Assembly: GCF_008807375.1 (NCBI RefSeq)
Contig: NZ_CP043311.1
Location: forward strand, 4,506,001-4,570,000
Reading direction: 5' to 3'
Length of the DNA: 64,000 nt
From: Pseudomonas lalkuanensis
GTDB lineage: Bacteria; Pseudomonadota; Gammaproteobacteria; Pseudomonadales; Pseudomonadaceae
Positions 50,377 through 60,853 of this stretch are shown in pieces. Position 1 is the stretch's first letter. The number at the start of each line of letters is the position of its first letter. Below the pieces are notes generated by a model. It did no database searches, was not told where the DNA came from, and was given only the letters and a program-made list of their open reading frames with translations. Both the position numbers and the translations under genes were made by a program.

Positions 50377-51519
50377 ATGCCCATGAAGCCAGCCTTTGCC
50401 GCCTTGGTTTCCGCCATCGCTCTGGCCACGCTCGCCCTGACCGGCTGCCAGGAAGCCTCGGCTCCGCCGCCCGCCCAGACGCCCAAGGTCGGCGTCGTGA
50501 CCCTCCAGCCCCAGAGCTTCACCCTGACCACCGAACTGCCGGGCCGCACCGCGGCGTTCCGCATTGCCGAGGTGCGGCCGCAAGTGGACGGCATCATCCA
50601 GAAGCGCCTGTTCACCGAAGGCAGCGAGGTCAAGGCCGGTCAGCAGCTCTACCAGATCGACCCGTCCGTTTACACCGCCACCTACAAGAGCGCCCAGGCC
50701 AGCCTGGCGTCGGCCAGGTCCCTGGCGGAGCGCTACGAGGACCTGGTCAGCGACCAGGCAGTGAGCAAGCAGGCCTATGACGAGTCCCAGGCCGCCCGCC
50801 TGCAGGCCGAGGCCGCACTGGAGAAGGCCAGCATCGACCTGCGCTACACCAAGGTGCTGGCGCCGATTTCCGGCCGAGTCGGCCGCTCGGCGGTCACCGA
50901 AGGCGCCCTGGTGAGCAACGGCCAGACCCTGGCCATGGCCACCATCCAGCAGCTCGACCCGATCTACGTCGACGTCACCCAGTCCACCAAGGACCTGCTG
51001 CGCCTGCGTCGGGAAATGGCCGAGGGCCAGTTGGAGAAGGCCGGTGCCAGCGGCGCCAGGGTGTCCCTGTTGCTGGAAGACGGCAGCGAGTACCCGCACA
51101 AGGGCAGCCTGGAGTTCTCCGAAGTCTCGGTGGACGAAGGCACCGGTTCGGTGACCGTGCGCGCGGTCTTCCCGAACCCGGAGCACACCCTGCTGCCGGG
51201 CATGTTCGTCCACGCCCGCCTGGGCTCGGCGGTGAAGCAGGAAGCCATCCTCGCGCCGCAGCAAGGCGTGACCCGCGACCTCAAGGGCCAGGCCACCGCC
51301 CTGGTGGTGAATGCCGAGAACAAGGTGGAACTGCGCCACCTGAAAGCCGAACGCACCGTCGGCGACCGCTGGCTGGTCAGCGAGGGCCTCAACCCCGGCG
51401 ACCGCCTGATCACCGAAGGCCTGCAGTTCGTGCGTCCGGGCGTGGAAGTGAATGCCGCACCGGCGACCAACGTGGCAGCCCAGCAACCCGCGGGTGACAA
51501 CCTGGCCAAGAGCCACTGA
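50377..51519 (+). CDS. ttgA: RND efflux periplasmic adaptor (MexA/TtgA)
   Basis: The 380-residue lipoprotein (lipobox LALTGC near residue 24) belongs to the membrane fusion family. It has a barrel-sandwich half-motif (GRTAAFRIAEVRPQVDGIIQKRLF), a coiled-coil hairpin and a beta-barrel region. It bridges TtgB and TtgC. The frame is open from ATG 50362, but ATG 50377 has GAGG nine bases upstream. Position immediately downstream of the TtgR operator shows direct control. Confidence 0.95.
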   Translation: MPMKPAFAALVSAIALATLALTGCQEASAPPPAQTPKVGVVTLQPQSFTLTTELPGRTAAFRIAEVRPQVDGIIQKRLFTEGSEVKAGQQLYQIDPSVYTATYKSAQASLASARSLAERYEDLVSDQAVSKQAYDESQAARLQAEAALEKASIDLRYTKVLAPISGRVGRSAVTEGALVSNGQTLAMATIQQLDPIYVDVTQSTKDLLRLRREMAEGQLEKAGASGARVSLLLEDGSEYPHKGSLEFSEVSVDEGTGSVTVRAVFPNPEHTLLPGMFVHARLGSAVKQEAILAPQQGVTRDLKGQATALVVNAENKVELRHLKAERTVGDRWLVSEGLNPGDRLITEGLQFVRPGVEVNAAPATNVAAQQPAGDNLAKSH

Positions 51520-51530
51520 GGAGCCCATAG

Positions 51531-54500
51531 ATGTCGAGATTCTTCATCGATCGCCCGATCTTCGCCTGGGTGATCGCGCTGGTGATCATGCTCGCCGGCG
51601 GCCTGTCCATCCTCAAGTTGCCGATCAACCAGTACCCAAGCATCGCCGCGCCTGCGGTGGGCATCCAGGTGAGCTACCCCGGCGCTTCGGCGCAGACGGT
51701 GCAGGACACCGTGGTGCAGATCATCGAGCAGCAGCTCAATGGCATCGACGGCCTGCGCTACATCTCCTCGGAGAGCAACTCCGACGGCAGCATGACCATC
51801 ACCGCCACCTTCGAGCAGGGCACCAACCCTGACATCGCCCAGGTGCAGGTGCAGAACAAGCTGCAGCTGGCAACGCCGCTGCTGCCGCAGGAAGTGCAGC
51901 AGCAGGGCATCCGCGTGACCAAGGCGGTGAAGAACTTCCTGTTGGTCATCGGCGTCGTCTCCGAAGACGGCAGCATGGACAAGAACGACCTGGCCAACTA
52001 CATCGTCTCCAACATCCAGGACCCGATCTCGCGGACCAAGGGTGTGGGCGACTTCCAGGTATTCGGCGCCCAGTACGCCATGCGCATCTGGCTGGACCCG
52101 GCGCGGCTGAACAACTACCAGCTGACCCCGGTGGACGTGAAGACCGCCATCCAGGCGCAGAACGTGCAGATCTCCTCCGGCCAGCTCGGCGGCCTGCCCG
52201 CATCTCCCGGCACCCAGCTCAACGCCACCATCATCGGCAAGACCCGCCTGCAGACCCCCGAACAGTTCGGCGCCATCCTGCTCAAGGTGAACCGCGACGG
52301 CTCCCAGGTACGCCTGCGCGACGTGGCGAAGATCGAGCTGGGCGGCGAGAACTACAGCATCAGCGCCCAGTTCAACGGCAAGCCGGCGTCCGGCATGGCG
52401 ATCAAGCTGGCCACCGGTGCCAACGCCCTGGATACCGCCAAGGCGATCCGCGCCACCATCGCCGAACTGGAACCCTTCATGCCCGCCGGCATGAAAGTGG
52501 TCTTCCCCTATGACACCACCCCGGTGGTTTCCGCCTCCATCGAAGGCGTGATCCACACCCTGGGCGAGGCCATCGTCCTGGTGTTCCTGGTGATGTACCT
52601 GTTCCTGCAGAACTTCCGCGCCACCATCATCCCGACCCTCGCCGTACCCGTGGTACTGCTGGGCACCTTCGGCGTGCTGGCGATGTTCGGCTTCACCATC
52701 AACACCCTGACCATGTTCGCCATGGTGCTGGCCATCGGCCTGTTGGTGGACGACGCCATCGTGGTCGTGGAAAACGTCGAGCGGGTAATGGCCGAGGAAG
52801 GTCTGTCGCCGCTGGAAGCCACGCGCAAGTCCATGGGCCAGATCCAGGGGGCGCTGGTGGGCATCGCCCTGGTGCTCTCGGCGGTGTTCCTGCCGATGGC
52901 CTTCTTCGGCGGTTCCACGGGCGTGATCTACAAGCAGTTCTCCATCACCATCGTCTCGGCCATGGCCCTGTCGGTGCTGGTGGCGCTGATCTTCACCCCG
53001 GCCCTGTGCGCCACCCTGCTCAAGCCCATTGCCAAGGAGCACCACGAGAAGCGCGGCTTCTTCGGCTGGTTCAACCGCACCTTCGACCGCAGCGTGCAGA
53101 GCTACGAGCGAGGCGTGCGCGGCGTGCTCAAGCGCAAGGTGCCCTACCTCGCCCTGTACCTGCTGATCATCGTCGCCATGGGCTGGCTGTTCACCCGCAT
53201 CCCCACCGCCTTTCTCCCCGAGGAAGACCAGGGCGTGCTCTTCGCCCAGGTGCAGACCCCGTCCGGCGCCAGCGCCGAGCGTACCCAGGTGGTGGTGGAC
53301 CAGATGCGCGAGTACCTGCTGGACCAGGAAAAGGACACCGTTAAATCCGTGTTCACCGTGACCGGATTCAACTTCGCCGGCCGCGGCCAGAGCTCGGGCA
53401 TGGCCTTCATCATGCTCAAGCCGTGGGAAGAGCGTACCGGCGCCGGCCAGAGCGTGTTCGACCTGGCCCAGCGTGCGCAGCAGCACTTCTTCAGCTTCCG
53501 CGATGCAATGGTCTTCGCCTTCGCCCCGCCAGCGGTAATGGAACTGGGGAACGCCACCGGCTTCAACCTGTTCCTGCAGGACCGCGCCGGCGTCGGCCAC
53601 GAAGCGCTGAACGCCGCCCGCGACCAGTTCCTCGAACTGGCGGCGAAGAACCCGGTGCTCAACCGCGTGCGTGCCAACGGCCTGCGCGACGAGCCCCAGT
53701 ACCAGTTGCTGATCGACGACGAGAAGGCGCGCGCCCACGGCATCTCCCTCGCCGACATCAACAACACCGTCTCCATCGCCTGGGGCGCCAGCTACGTCAA
53801 CGACTTCATCGACCGTGGCCGGGTGAAGAAGGTGTATCTGCAAGGTGAGCCCGAAGCGCGGATGAACCCGGACGACCTCAGCAAGTGGTACGTGCGCAAC
53901 GACCAGGGCCAGATGGTGCCGTTCAGCGCCTTCGCCAGTGGCGAATGGACCTACGGCGCGCCCAAGCTGGCCCGCTACAACGGCGTGCCGGCGGTGGAAA
54001 TCCTCGGCGAGGCGGCTCCGGGCCACAGCTCGGGTGAAGCCATGGCCGCGGTGGAAGAAATCGCCAAGCAGCTGCCGGCAGGCGTCGGCTACTCCTGGAC
54101 CGGCCTCTCCTACGAGGAACGCCTGTCCGGCTCCCAGGCGCCGGCCCTCTACGCGCTGTCGCTGCTGGTGGTGTTCCTCTGCCTGGCGGCACTGTACGAG
54201 AGCTGGTCGATTCCGTTCTCGGTGATGCTCGTCGTGCCACTGGGAGTGATCGGCGCGCTGATGTTCACCAGCCTGCGCGGCCTGTCCAACGACGTGTTCT
54301 TCCAGGTCGGCCTGCTCACCACCATCGGCCTCTCGGCGAAGAACGCGATCCTCATCGTCGAGTTCGCCAAGGAACTGCACGAACAGGGCAAGAGCCTGTT
54401 CGACGCCGCCGTGGAAGCCTGCCGCATGCGCCTGCGCCCGATCGTCATGACCTCGCTGGCGTTCATCCTCGGCGTGGTGCCCCTGGCTATCTCCAACGGT

Positions 54501-54665
54501 GCCGGCTCCGGTAGCCAGCACGCCATCGGTACCGGCGTGATCGGCGGCATGCTCACCGCCACCGTCCTGGCCATCTTCTGGGTGCCGCTGTTCTACGTGC
54601 TGGTCTGCTCGCTGTTCAAGGACAAGGCGAGCAAGGCCGCGATCAAGAAGGAGGCCTTGCAGTGA
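51531..54665 (+). CDS. ttgB: RND multidrug efflux transporter (MexB/TtgB)
   Basis: The 1044-residue inner-membrane trimer subunit expels antibiotics, dyes and solvents using the proton gradient. It begins [17 protein letters not shown]. The proton-relay pair is in [16 protein letters not shown] and the relay lysine in [14 protein letters not shown]. It starts 11 bp after ttgA and overlaps ttgC by four bases (GTGA). Length is normal for the HAE1 family. Confidence 0.97.
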   Translation: MSRFFIDRPIFAWVIALVIMLAGGLSILKLPINQYPSIAAPAVGIQVSYPGASAQTVQDTVVQIIEQQLNGIDGLRYISSESNSDGSMTITATFEQGTNPDIAQVQVQNKLQLATPLLPQEVQQQGIRVTKAVKNFLLVIGVVSEDGSMDKNDLANYIVSNIQDPISRTKGVGDFQVFGAQYAMRIWLDPARLNNYQLTPVDVKTAIQAQNVQISSGQLGGLPASPGTQLNATIIGKTRLQTPEQFGAILLKVNRDGSQVRLRDVAKIELGGENYSISAQFNGKPASGMAIKLATGANALDTAKAIRATIAELEPFMPAGMKVVFPYDTTPVVSASIEGVIHTLGEAIVLVFLVMYLFLQNFRATIIPTLAVPVVLLGTFGVLAMFGFTINTLTMFAMVLAIGLLVDDAIVVVENVERVMAEEGLSPLEATRKSMGQIQGALVGIALVLSAVFLPMAFFGGSTGVIYKQFSITIVSAMALSVLVALIFTPALCATLLKPIAKEHHEKRGFFGWFNRTFDRSVQSYERGVRGVLKRKVPYLALYLLIIVAMGWLFTRIPTAFLPEEDQGVLFAQVQTPSGASAERTQVVVDQMREYLLDQEKDTVKSVFTVTGFNFAGRGQSSGMAFIMLKPWEERTGAGQSVFDLAQRAQQHFFSFRDAMVFAFAPPAVMELGNATGFNLFLQDRAGVGHEALNAARDQFLELAAKNPVLNRVRANGLRDEPQYQLLIDDEKARAHGISLADINNTVSIAWGASYVNDFIDRGRVKKVYLQGEPEARMNPDDLSKWYVRNDQGQMVPFSAFASGEWTYGAPKLARYNGVPAVEILGEAAPGHSSGEAMAAVEEIAKQLPAGVGYSWTGLSYEERLSGSQAPALYALSLLVVFLCLAALYESWSIPFSVMLVVPLGVIGALMFTSLRGLSNDVFFQVGLLTTIGLSAKNAILIVEFAKELHEQGKSLFDAAVEACRMRLRPIVMTSLAFILGVVPLAISNGAGSGSQHAIGTGVIGGMLTATVLAIFWVPLFYVLVCSLFKDKASKAAIKKEALQ

Positions 54666-56095
54666 GGCGATCCCTGATTTCCCTGGCCATCGCCGCGACC
54701 CTGCTCGGTGGCTGCTCCATGATCCCCGACTACCAGCGCCCGGAAGCGCCGGTGGAAAACGCCTGGCCCGAGGGCGAGGCGTACAGCCAGGGCGCGGCCC
54801 AGGTGAACACCGCCGCGGCCGACCTCGACTGGCAGGGATTCTTCCAGGACCCGGCGCTGCGCCAACTGGTGCAGCTCGCCCTGGACAACAACCGTGACCT
54901 GCGCACCGCCGCGCTGAACGTCGAGGCCTACCGCGCGCTCTACCGCATCCAGCGCTCCGAGCTGTTCCCCAGCATCTCGGCCGACGGCGGCGCCACCCGC
55001 CAGCGCACGCCGGGCATCATGAGCCAGAGCGGCCAGGCCGACACCAGCAGCAGCTACAGCGCCACCCTCGGCACCAATGCCTGGGAGCTGGACTTCTTCG
55101 GCCGCCTGCGCAGCCTCAACGAACAGGCCCTGGAACAGTACTTCGCCACCGAACAGGCACGGCGCAGCACCCAGATCAGCCTGGTGGCCTCGGTGGCCAC
55201 CGCGTACCTGGACTGGCAGGCCGACCAGGCCCTGCTGCAACTCACCCAGGACACCCTGAAGACCTACCAGGAAAGCTACGCCCTCACCAAGCGCAGCTTT
55301 GACGTGGGCGTAGCCGATGCCCTGGCCCTGAGCCAGGCGCGCACCGCCGTGGAGAGCGCCCAGGTCAGCCTGGCGCAGTACACCCGCCTGGTGGCCCAGG
55401 ACCGCAACGCCCTGACCCAGCTGGTGGGCACCGGCATTCCGGCCGACCTGCCCAGGGGGCTCGCGCTGGACGCCGACCTGCTGGCCGAAGTGCCGCCGGG
55501 CCTGCCGTCCGACCTGCTGCAACGCCGCCCCGACGTGGTCCAGGCCGAGCACCTGCTCAAATCGGCCAATGCCAATATCGGCGCAGCACGCGCGGCCTTT
55601 TTCCCCAGCGTCAGCCTGACCGCCAACGCGGGCAGCATGAGCAACGAGCTTTCCGGGCTGTTCGACGCAGGCTCCGGCAGCTGGCTGTTCCAGCCGAGCA
55701 TCAGCCTGCCGATCTTCACCGCCGGCCGTCTGAAGGCGAACCTCGATTACACCGAGCTGCAAAAGGACATCCAGGTGGCGCAGTACGAGAAAGCCATCCA
55801 GGTGGCCTTCCAGGAAGTCGCCGACGGTCTCGCCGCACGTACCACCTACCACCAGCAACTGGACTCCCAGCGCTCCCTGGTGAAAACCACCGAGGAGTAC
55901 TACCGCCTCGCCGAGCGTCGCTACCGCACCGGCGTCGACAGCTACCTGACCCTGCTGGACGCGCAGCGCCAGCTGTTCAGCGCCCGTCAGCAACTGATCA
56001 GTGACCGCCTCAACCAGTTGGCCAGCGAAGTGAACCTGTACAAGGCCCTCGGTGGCGGCTGGAAGGAACAGGGGGAAACCTCCCCGAACGCTTGA
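54662..56095 (+). CDS. ttgC: Outer-membrane efflux channel lipoprotein (OprM/TtgC)
   Basis: The 477-residue protein has a lipoprotein signal ([11 protein letters not shown]) and two TolC-type repeats. It completes the tripartite pump. The start is GTG 54662, overlapping the ttgB stop, with AAGGAGG inside the ttgB end. A strong terminator follows at 56137. Confidence 0.96.
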   Translation: MRRSLISLAIAATLLGGCSMIPDYQRPEAPVENAWPEGEAYSQGAAQVNTAAADLDWQGFFQDPALRQLVQLALDNNRDLRTAALNVEAYRALYRIQRSELFPSISADGGATRQRTPGIMSQSGQADTSSSYSATLGTNAWELDFFGRLRSLNEQALEQYFATEQARRSTQISLVASVATAYLDWQADQALLQLTQDTLKTYQESYALTKRSFDVGVADALALSQARTAVESAQVSLAQYTRLVAQDRNALTQLVGTGIPADLPRGLALDADLLAEVPPGLPSDLLQRRPDVVQAEHLLKSANANIGAARAAFFPSVSLTANAGSMSNELSGLFDAGSGSWLFQPSISLPIFTAGRLKANLDYTELQKDIQVAQYEKAIQVAFQEVADGLAARTTYHQQLDSQRSLVKTTEEYYRLAERRYRTGVDSYLTLLDAQRQLFSARQQLISDRLNQLASEVNLYKALGGGWKEQGETSPNA

Positions 56096-56136
56096 TCCGC
56101 GACTCCCCAATCCTCATGGACGAGGAATCCACGCGG

Positions 56137-56168
56137 CGCCCCGCCCTTCTTGGCGGGGCGTATTTTTT
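56137..56168 (+). terminator. Terminator of the ttgABC operon
   Basis: Stem CGCCCCGCC / GGCGGGGCG (56137-56145, 56152-56160) with a 6-base loop, followed by TATTTTTT. The following 240 bp to the next gene hold nothing that I can identify. Confidence 0.85.
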
Positions 56169-56407
56169 GTCCCGCCGACGGGCGTGGCAGGCATCCTCAT
56201 CTCGCCGCTTCTCCGGGTCCACGCCCTGCAACGACGCGTCAAATTCGGGCAGAAACGGCGGAAATATCCATGCCAGTCAATGCCTTGCAAGAGTCCGCCG
56301 GTCCATTTTCCTGCCATCCGTCAGTCCCTCACCGCTGCCTGTAACAATGACCGATCCTGTTGATCCACTCGTTGGGGAACGAGAGTGGGAAACAAGAGGT
56401 ACGGATC

Positions 56408-56707
56408 ATGAAATCGACATTCAGCACGACGGCCCTCGGCGGCCTGCTTCTGGCCCTCGCAGCGACAGCGGGATCAGGACCGGTCTTCGCAGAGAATGGA
56501 AGCGATCGCCTGAACGACTATCGGATACGCAACCAGCAAATCATTCAGATGAAGGAGGATTCCAGCGAGAGCTTTACCCGCATGGTCGAGCAACAGCCGA
56601 CCGCTGCCGGGCAACAAACCCAGGATGACGACATGCGGTCCAGTGGGCGGCAAATCCCGCAGTACCAGTCGCCGATCCACAAGCAAAGGGTCGAATTCGG
56701 AAAATGA
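56408..56707 (+). CDS. Small exported protein of unknown function
   Basis: The 99-residue protein has a signal peptide (MKSTFSTTALGGLLLALAATAGSGPVFA, cleavage after A). A hydrophilic mature part rich in Gln, Asp and Ser follows (RIRNQQIIQMKEDSSES, QQPTAAGQQTQDDD) with no cysteine and no membrane helix. I do not recognise a family. ATG 56408 is chosen because it begins the signal. An AGAGG site is upstream. It lies between the ttgC terminator and the lapG-type gene and shares no obvious operon. Confidence 0.6.
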   Translation: MKSTFSTTALGGLLLALAATAGSGPVFAENGSDRLNDYRIRNQQIIQMKEDSSESFTRMVEQQPTAAGQQTQDDDMRSSGRQIPQYQSPIHKQRVEFGK

Positions 56708-57005
56708 CCCGAAGTGACCGCCCGTCGGATGCGCACCCATTACTGCGCACCCGGCGGGCAGCATCCTGACGACTTTCCGACAACCGGCCAGCCCTGCCGG
56801 AGCCCATCCCAGAGCCGTTCCCCAGTTCCTGCCCCGCCCGCAGCCGTGCCGCGCGTCTCCTGCCCCTTGCAGCGCTGGGCGCACCGATCCTAGTGTTTGC
56901 GCATCCTCGAACCGGCGGAGGGATACCTCTATGCCGGTGATTCGCTCAACGGATTGATCCACCGCAGAACCCGGCGCCGGCCGTATTCCCTGGAGAGTCA
57001 ACCCG

Positions 57006-57704
57006 TTGCAGAAGCCTGTCTCCCGCCGCTTCGGCCTATCCCTGTCCTGGCATTTCCTCGCCCTCCTGCTTTTTGGTGGCAGCCTGCTGTTCGGTGCCGG
57101 CAGCGCCAAGGCCGCCTGGAGTGTCGATCCGGTGCTGCGCAAGGCGGAAAAGCGCTACGGCCGCAGCGGGCCCGCCAAGGAGCGCCTGCACGCCTGGCAT
57201 GAATTGCTGGAGAGCGGCCGCCAACTGGGCGAGCGGCAGCAGCTGCAGGCGGTCAACCAGTTGATCAATCGCCAGGTGCGCTTCAGCGACGACAGCGAGC
57301 TCTGGCAGCGCCGCGACTACTGGGCCACGCCCGTGGAAACCCTGGCCAAGGGTGCCGGGGACTGTGAGGACTTCGCCCTGGCCAAGTACTTCACCCTGCT
57401 GCAACTGGGCGTTGCCCCGGACAAGCTGCGCATCACCTATGCCCGCGCCCTGGAGCTGAACCAGGCGCACATGGTGGTGACCTATCACGAAACCCCGGAT
57501 GCCGAGCCCCTGGTCCTCGACAACCTGGTGGACGACATCCTCCCCACCTACCGCCGCCAGGACCTCGCCCTGCGCTACGCCTTCGACGCCCAGGGGCTCT
57601 ATGCGATGAAAGGCAGCGCGTTCAAACGCGTCGGCAGCACAGCCGAACTGCCGTTCTGGCAGGGCCTGCTGGCACGCATGGCGCGGGAAGGCTTCGTGTT
57701 GTAA
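57006..57704 (+). CDS. lapG: LapG-type transglutaminase-like cysteine protease
   Basis: LapG is a periplasmic protease that cuts the giant adhesin LapA from the surface when c-di-GMP falls. The 232-residue protein has a signal peptide ending near SAKA and the catalytic triad C120 (AGDCEDFA), H155 (NQAHMVV) and D172 (LVLDNL). The only start that keeps the signal peptide is TTG 57006, with GGAGAG eight bases upstream. LapD, the c-di-GMP receptor that restrains LapG, and LapA are not encoded beside it. DHH phosphoesterase lies downstream, convergent. Confidence 0.87.
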   Translation: MQKPVSRRFGLSLSWHFLALLLFGGSLLFGAGSAKAAWSVDPVLRKAEKRYGRSGPAKERLHAWHELLESGRQLGERQQLQAVNQLINRQVRFSDDSELWQRRDYWATPVETLAKGAGDCEDFALAKYFTLLQLGVAPDKLRITYARALELNQAHMVVTYHETPDAEPLVLDNLVDDILPTYRRQDLALRYAFDAQGLYAMKGSAFKRVGSTAELPFWQGLLARMAREGFVL

Positions 57705-57723
57705 CTACGGAGCCTCCTCTCAG

Positions 57724-57794
57724 GGTGCGCCTTGCGCACCGGTGCTTGAACATCGCGCCAGGCCGAAACCCACGATTGGTGCGCGCAACGCACC
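57724..57794. repeat. GGTGCG hairpin pair between lapG and DHH genes
   Basis: GGTGCGCCTTGCGCACC (57724-57740) and GGTGCGCGCAACGCACC (57778-57794) are in opposite orientation, so the whole unit is a larger inverted repeat. It lies between convergent genes. Confidence 0.7.
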
Positions 57795-57798
57795 CTAC

Positions 57799-58761
57799 CT
57801 ACTGGTAGCTGCCCAGAAACGTATCGGCGAATTCCTGCAACGCCCCGGCCGGCAAGTGGTTGATGCCAGCCGCGCGCTTGCGCCCACCCCCGGTCGCGAA
57901 GCCCCGGCAGAAGGCGTCCGCTTCCAGGCTGGCGTCCGCCGCTACCCGCAGGCTGAAGGTCCAATCCCCATCGGCCCGCGCGCTCAGCAGGCCCAGTGCC
58001 CGCCGCGGGTCCCGCGCTGCCAGCTGGTTGGCCAGCACCCCGCTGACCCGCCGCGCCCAGGGCTCCGCCGGCAAGCGATAGAGCGTGGCGCCCTCCCCCA
58101 CCAGCCAGGGCTCGAGTCGGGCCGCAGCCGCCATGTCGGCGCCGTATCCCTCACGCAAGCGGGCGAAGCTGGGGCTCTGCCCGATGAAGTCCAGCGGATC
58201 GTCGTAGGGCGCCAGCTCCGCCGCCAGCGCCAGCGGATCGAAATGCAGGTCGTCCAGGCTGTCGCCATAGGCGTTGTAGTTCAGCAGCTCGCCCAGCTCT
58301 GCCAGCGCGTCGATATCCGCCGCGTCCAGGCCATGACGCTCGGCCAACGCCCGGGCCGGCCCGGCCATGCCATCCCCGAAGGCCGCCACCACCGCCCATC
58401 GATGGAATCGTCCCGTGAGGTAGCGATCCACCAGCAGGCTGGTGCAGACGTCCGCTGCCGGGTCGATGAAGGACTCGAACGCCGGATGCCCAGGCAATTC
58501 ACCGGCGAAGTGGTGGTCGAAGTAGCGGACTCGGGCACCGGAATCGAGCAGGCGCGCGACGTCCGTCCGATTCTGTTCATGGGAAATATCCAGCACCGTG
58601 ACCCGCTCGCCCGGGTCGGCCTGCACCCGGTCGAGCAGGCCGATGTCGCGCTTCACGCCGCTGACCAGGCGCACGCCTGCGGCGAGTTCACCAGCCAGGC
58701 GCAATTGCTGCAGGGCGCAGAGTCCGTCCGCGTCGCCGTTGAAGGCGCAATGATCGAGCAT
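57799..58761 (-). CDS. DHH/DHHA1-family phosphoesterase
   Basis: The 320-residue protein has the DHH motifs: FNGDADGLCA, LDISHEQN and the signature FDHHFAG. The C-terminal DHHA1 substrate motif GGGRKRAAGINH is present, with Arg replacing the more usual His. Members cut phosphodiesters of small nucleotides or single-stranded DNA using manganese; the substrate here is unknown. Two ATGs are possible. GGAGG directly abuts ATG 58767 but lies six bases before ATG 58761, so the second is preferred. The SDR gene lies 15 bp upstream on the same strand. Confidence 0.85.
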   Translation of the reverse strand: MLDHCAFNGDADGLCALQQLRLAGELAAGVRLVSGVKRDIGLLDRVQADPGERVTVLDISHEQNRTDVARLLDSGARVRYFDHHFAGELPGHPAFESFIDPAADVCTSLLVDRYLTGRFHRWAVVAAFGDGMAGPARALAERHGLDAADIDALAELGELLNYNAYGDSLDDLHFDPLALAAELAPYDDPLDFIGQSPSFARLREGYGADMAAAARLEPWLVGEGATLYRLPAEPWARRVSGVLANQLAARDPRRALGLLSARADGDWTFSLRVAADASLEADAFCRGFATGGGRKRAAGINHLPAGALQEFADTFLGSYQ

Positions 58762-58776
58762 CTTCATCCTCCGCGC

Positions 58777-59565
58777 TCAGCGCATCAGCTCGCCGCCGTT
58801 GGCGTCCAGCTGCGCACCGTTGATGGCACTGGCGTAGTCGGAGACCAGGAACAACGCCGCGCGGGCGCATTCCTCGTCGCCCGGCATACGTCCGCCGGGA
58901 ATTCCCTGGCTGAATTCGGCACGCACCTGTTCTTCGCTGACACCGCGCGCAGCGGCGGCCTCACGCACATGGGCCTGCACCGGTTCGCCCCACATCCAGC
59001 CACAGGCCAGGCCGTTCACCCGCAGGCCCTGTCCAGCCAGCTCAGCGGCCAGGTAGCGCACCGCCACCGCCAGGCTGCCCTTGGAGATCGCATAGGCGCC
59101 GCCCCCGGCGTAAGGCTTGAACACGCCCAGGGTGCTGACCATGGCGATGGCGCCGGAGCGCTGCGCCTTCATCTGCGGCAACACGGCGCGAGTCAGGTTC
59201 AGCGAGCCGAACAGGTTCACCTCCAGGGCTTCCTGCATCAGTTGGTCGCTACAGCTTTCCAGGGACTCGAAACCACCGTGGGCGAAGGCGCTGTTGACCA
59301 GGGCATCGATGCGCCCGAAGCGCTCCACCGTTGCCTCGGCGAATCGGCGACAGGCGTCGGCGTCGCTCACGTCGGTGGGCATCCACAGCACCTGGCAATC
59401 GGTGCCCAGGGCCTGGATGCGCTGTTCCGCCTCGCGCAGGCGCTCTTCATTGCGAGCACAGATCGCCACGGCACGTGCGCCTTCGCGCGCAGCCTCCAGG
59501 GCGAGCTTGATACCCATGCCCGGACCGATGCCGGAGATCATCAAAACCTTGTTGCTCAGCAGCAT
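58777..59565 (-). CDS. Short-chain dehydrogenase/reductase
   Basis: The 262-residue protein has an SDR fold: cofactor loop SGIGPGMG (11-18), N117, catalytic S144, Y158 and K162 (YAISKG). The usual NNAG reads NSAF at 91-94. It oxidises or reduces an alcohol/ketone with NAD(P). ATG 59565 follows AAGAGGAA. It lies 103 bp downstream of a sulfotransferase gene, so it may modify the same molecule. Steroid or lipid-like substrates are possible but not shown. Confidence 0.88.
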   Translation of the reverse strand: MLLSNKVLMISGIGPGMGIKLALEAAREGARAVAICARNEERLREAEQRIQALGTDCQVLWMPTDVSDADACRRFAEATVERFGRIDALVNSAFAHGGFESLESCSDQLMQEALEVNLFGSLNLTRAVLPQMKAQRSGAIAMVSTLGVFKPYAGGGAYAISKGSLAVAVRYLAAELAGQGLRVNGLACGWMWGEPVQAHVREAAAARGVSEEQVRAEFSQGIPGGRMPGDEECARAALFLVSDYASAINGAQLDANGGELMR

Positions 59566-59600
59566 GTTCAGTTCCTCTTGTTCTTGTTGTTCTGCTATTC

Positions 59601-59673
59601 GCAGGAGCCAGCGGCTGGCGAAGAGGGAGTCCCCATTCGCGAGCAAGAACTAGGCGTCCCCCTCGCTCCTACA
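59601..59673. repeat. Degenerate REP-like repeat overlapping the sulfotransferase stop
   Basis: GCAGGAGCCAGCGGCTGGCGAA (59601-59622) and the distal TTCGCGAGCAAG...CTCGCTCCTACAC are worn arms. The complement GTAGGAGCGAG supplies the TAG stop of the sulfotransferase gene. Confidence 0.5.
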
Positions 59674-60853
59674 CGGTCAGGTAACGAGCGCGGTAGTCGC
59701 CGTAGTCGCGCTGCAGGCGCGCGTCATCGAGGCCGAAGGTGGCCGGGTCGTACTGGTGCGCCGCACGCTTCTCGCGACCATTGCGCGACAGCCAGCCGGC
59801 CATCGCCGCACGGACCTCAGGCGTCAGTTCCAGGCCGGCGAAGCGATAGATGCGCTCGGCCACGCCCAGCGGGTCTGTCACCGTGTCCTCGAAGTGCAGG
59901 TCGAAGAACGCGCCGTCCGGCAGGCCTTCGCGCACCGCCATGCTGTGGCGCAGGGCGCGGGCCATACGGCTGTTCCACTGCTCGCCGACCTGGGCCGGGT
60001 CGGCCTGGTCGCTGTAGATCTGCCAGAGGGTGTGGATGAAGCTCGCCAGCGACGGGATGGTCTTGCCCGGGTCGCGATGGGTGAGGATCACCTGCGCCTT
60101 CGGGAAGACCTTCAGCAGGATCTCCAGGGTGTGCAGGTGCTGCGGGCTCTTGAGCAGCCAGCGGCTCCCCGGCGCGATGCCGCGACGCGCCTGCTGCCAT
60201 TGCAGGAACTGCAGCATCTTCTTCAGGTACGCGTAGACCTGGGTCTGGTCCTGGCGATCGAGCCAGGCGGTGTAGGCCGGCACGTTGACGTAGGAATCCA
60301 TGGCGCAGAGGAAGGAGTGCTCCATGAGCATGAACTCCTCATCCGGCTGCTCGGCGTCCAGAGGATGGATCGCCAGGATCTGCGGCACGCATTCGATCAT
60401 CGCGGCGACCTCGGCGCGCGCCCGCTCGATCCGCACCTGCGGACGTTCCAGGGTTTCGCCCTCCAGCGGCGCCGGGTAGCGGGTTTCCCACCACTGCGCC
60501 TTGCTGAACTGCGGGTCCACCGACAGCAGCCGTTGCAGCAGCGTGGTTCCGGTGCGCGGCAGGCCGACGATCACCAGCGGGTCGTCGATGGGCTGCTGGA
60601 GAATCTCCGGGTGACGCTTGCAGTGCGCCTCGATCACCAGGCGGTTGACCAGCTGCGCCACCAGCTTTTCCCGGAGCAGCACCCGGCCCTGGGCGGACAG
60701 CCTGGCCTCTGTGTGCAAGGCATCGGCCAGCACCGCGAGGGCCTGGCGGTAGTCACCGGGGCCGAAGTCGTCGAGCCCGCCGGCACAGCGGCTGGCGTCG
60801 GCCAGCAGACTGTCCGGGGAGAAATCGTCACCGGCGGAAATGGGACGGGTCAT
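59669..60853 (-). CDS. PAPS-dependent sulfotransferase family protein
   Basis: The 394-residue protein has the 5'-phosphosulfate loop VGLPRTGTTLLQ (97-107) and a 3'-phosphate region THRDPGKTIPS (about 248-258), which places it in the PAPS sulfotransferase family 3. It would move a sulfuryl group from 3'-phosphoadenylyl sulfate to a hydroxyl or amine of an unknown acceptor. There is no signal peptide. ATG 60853 has AAGGAG. It overlaps the DUF1214 gene by four bases (ATGA), so the two act together. Sulfate-activation genes start 2 kb away. Confidence 0.88.
   Translation of the reverse strand: MTRPISAGDDFSPDSLLADASRCAGGLDDFGPGDYRQALAVLADALHTEARLSAQGRVLLREKLVAQLVNRLVIEAHCKRHPEILQQPIDDPLVIVGLPRTGTTLLQRLLSVDPQFSKAQWWETRYPAPLEGETLERPQVRIERARAEVAAMIECVPQILAIHPLDAEQPDEEFMLMEHSFLCAMDSYVNVPAYTAWLDRQDQTQVYAYLKKMLQFLQWQQARRGIAPGSRWLLKSPQHLHTLEILLKVFPKAQVILTHRDPGKTIPSLASFIHTLWQIYSDQADPAQVGEQWNSRMARALRHSMAVREGLPDGAFFDLHFEDTVTDPLGVAERIYRFAGLELTPEVRAAMAGWLSRNGREKRAAHQYDPATFGLDDARLQRDYGDYRARYLTV

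Noticed and set aside
50964..54521. A minus-strand open frame of 1185 codons.
   Set aside because: It is the antisense shadow of ttgB and part of ttgA. Its His/Gln/Asp-rich protein has no family features.
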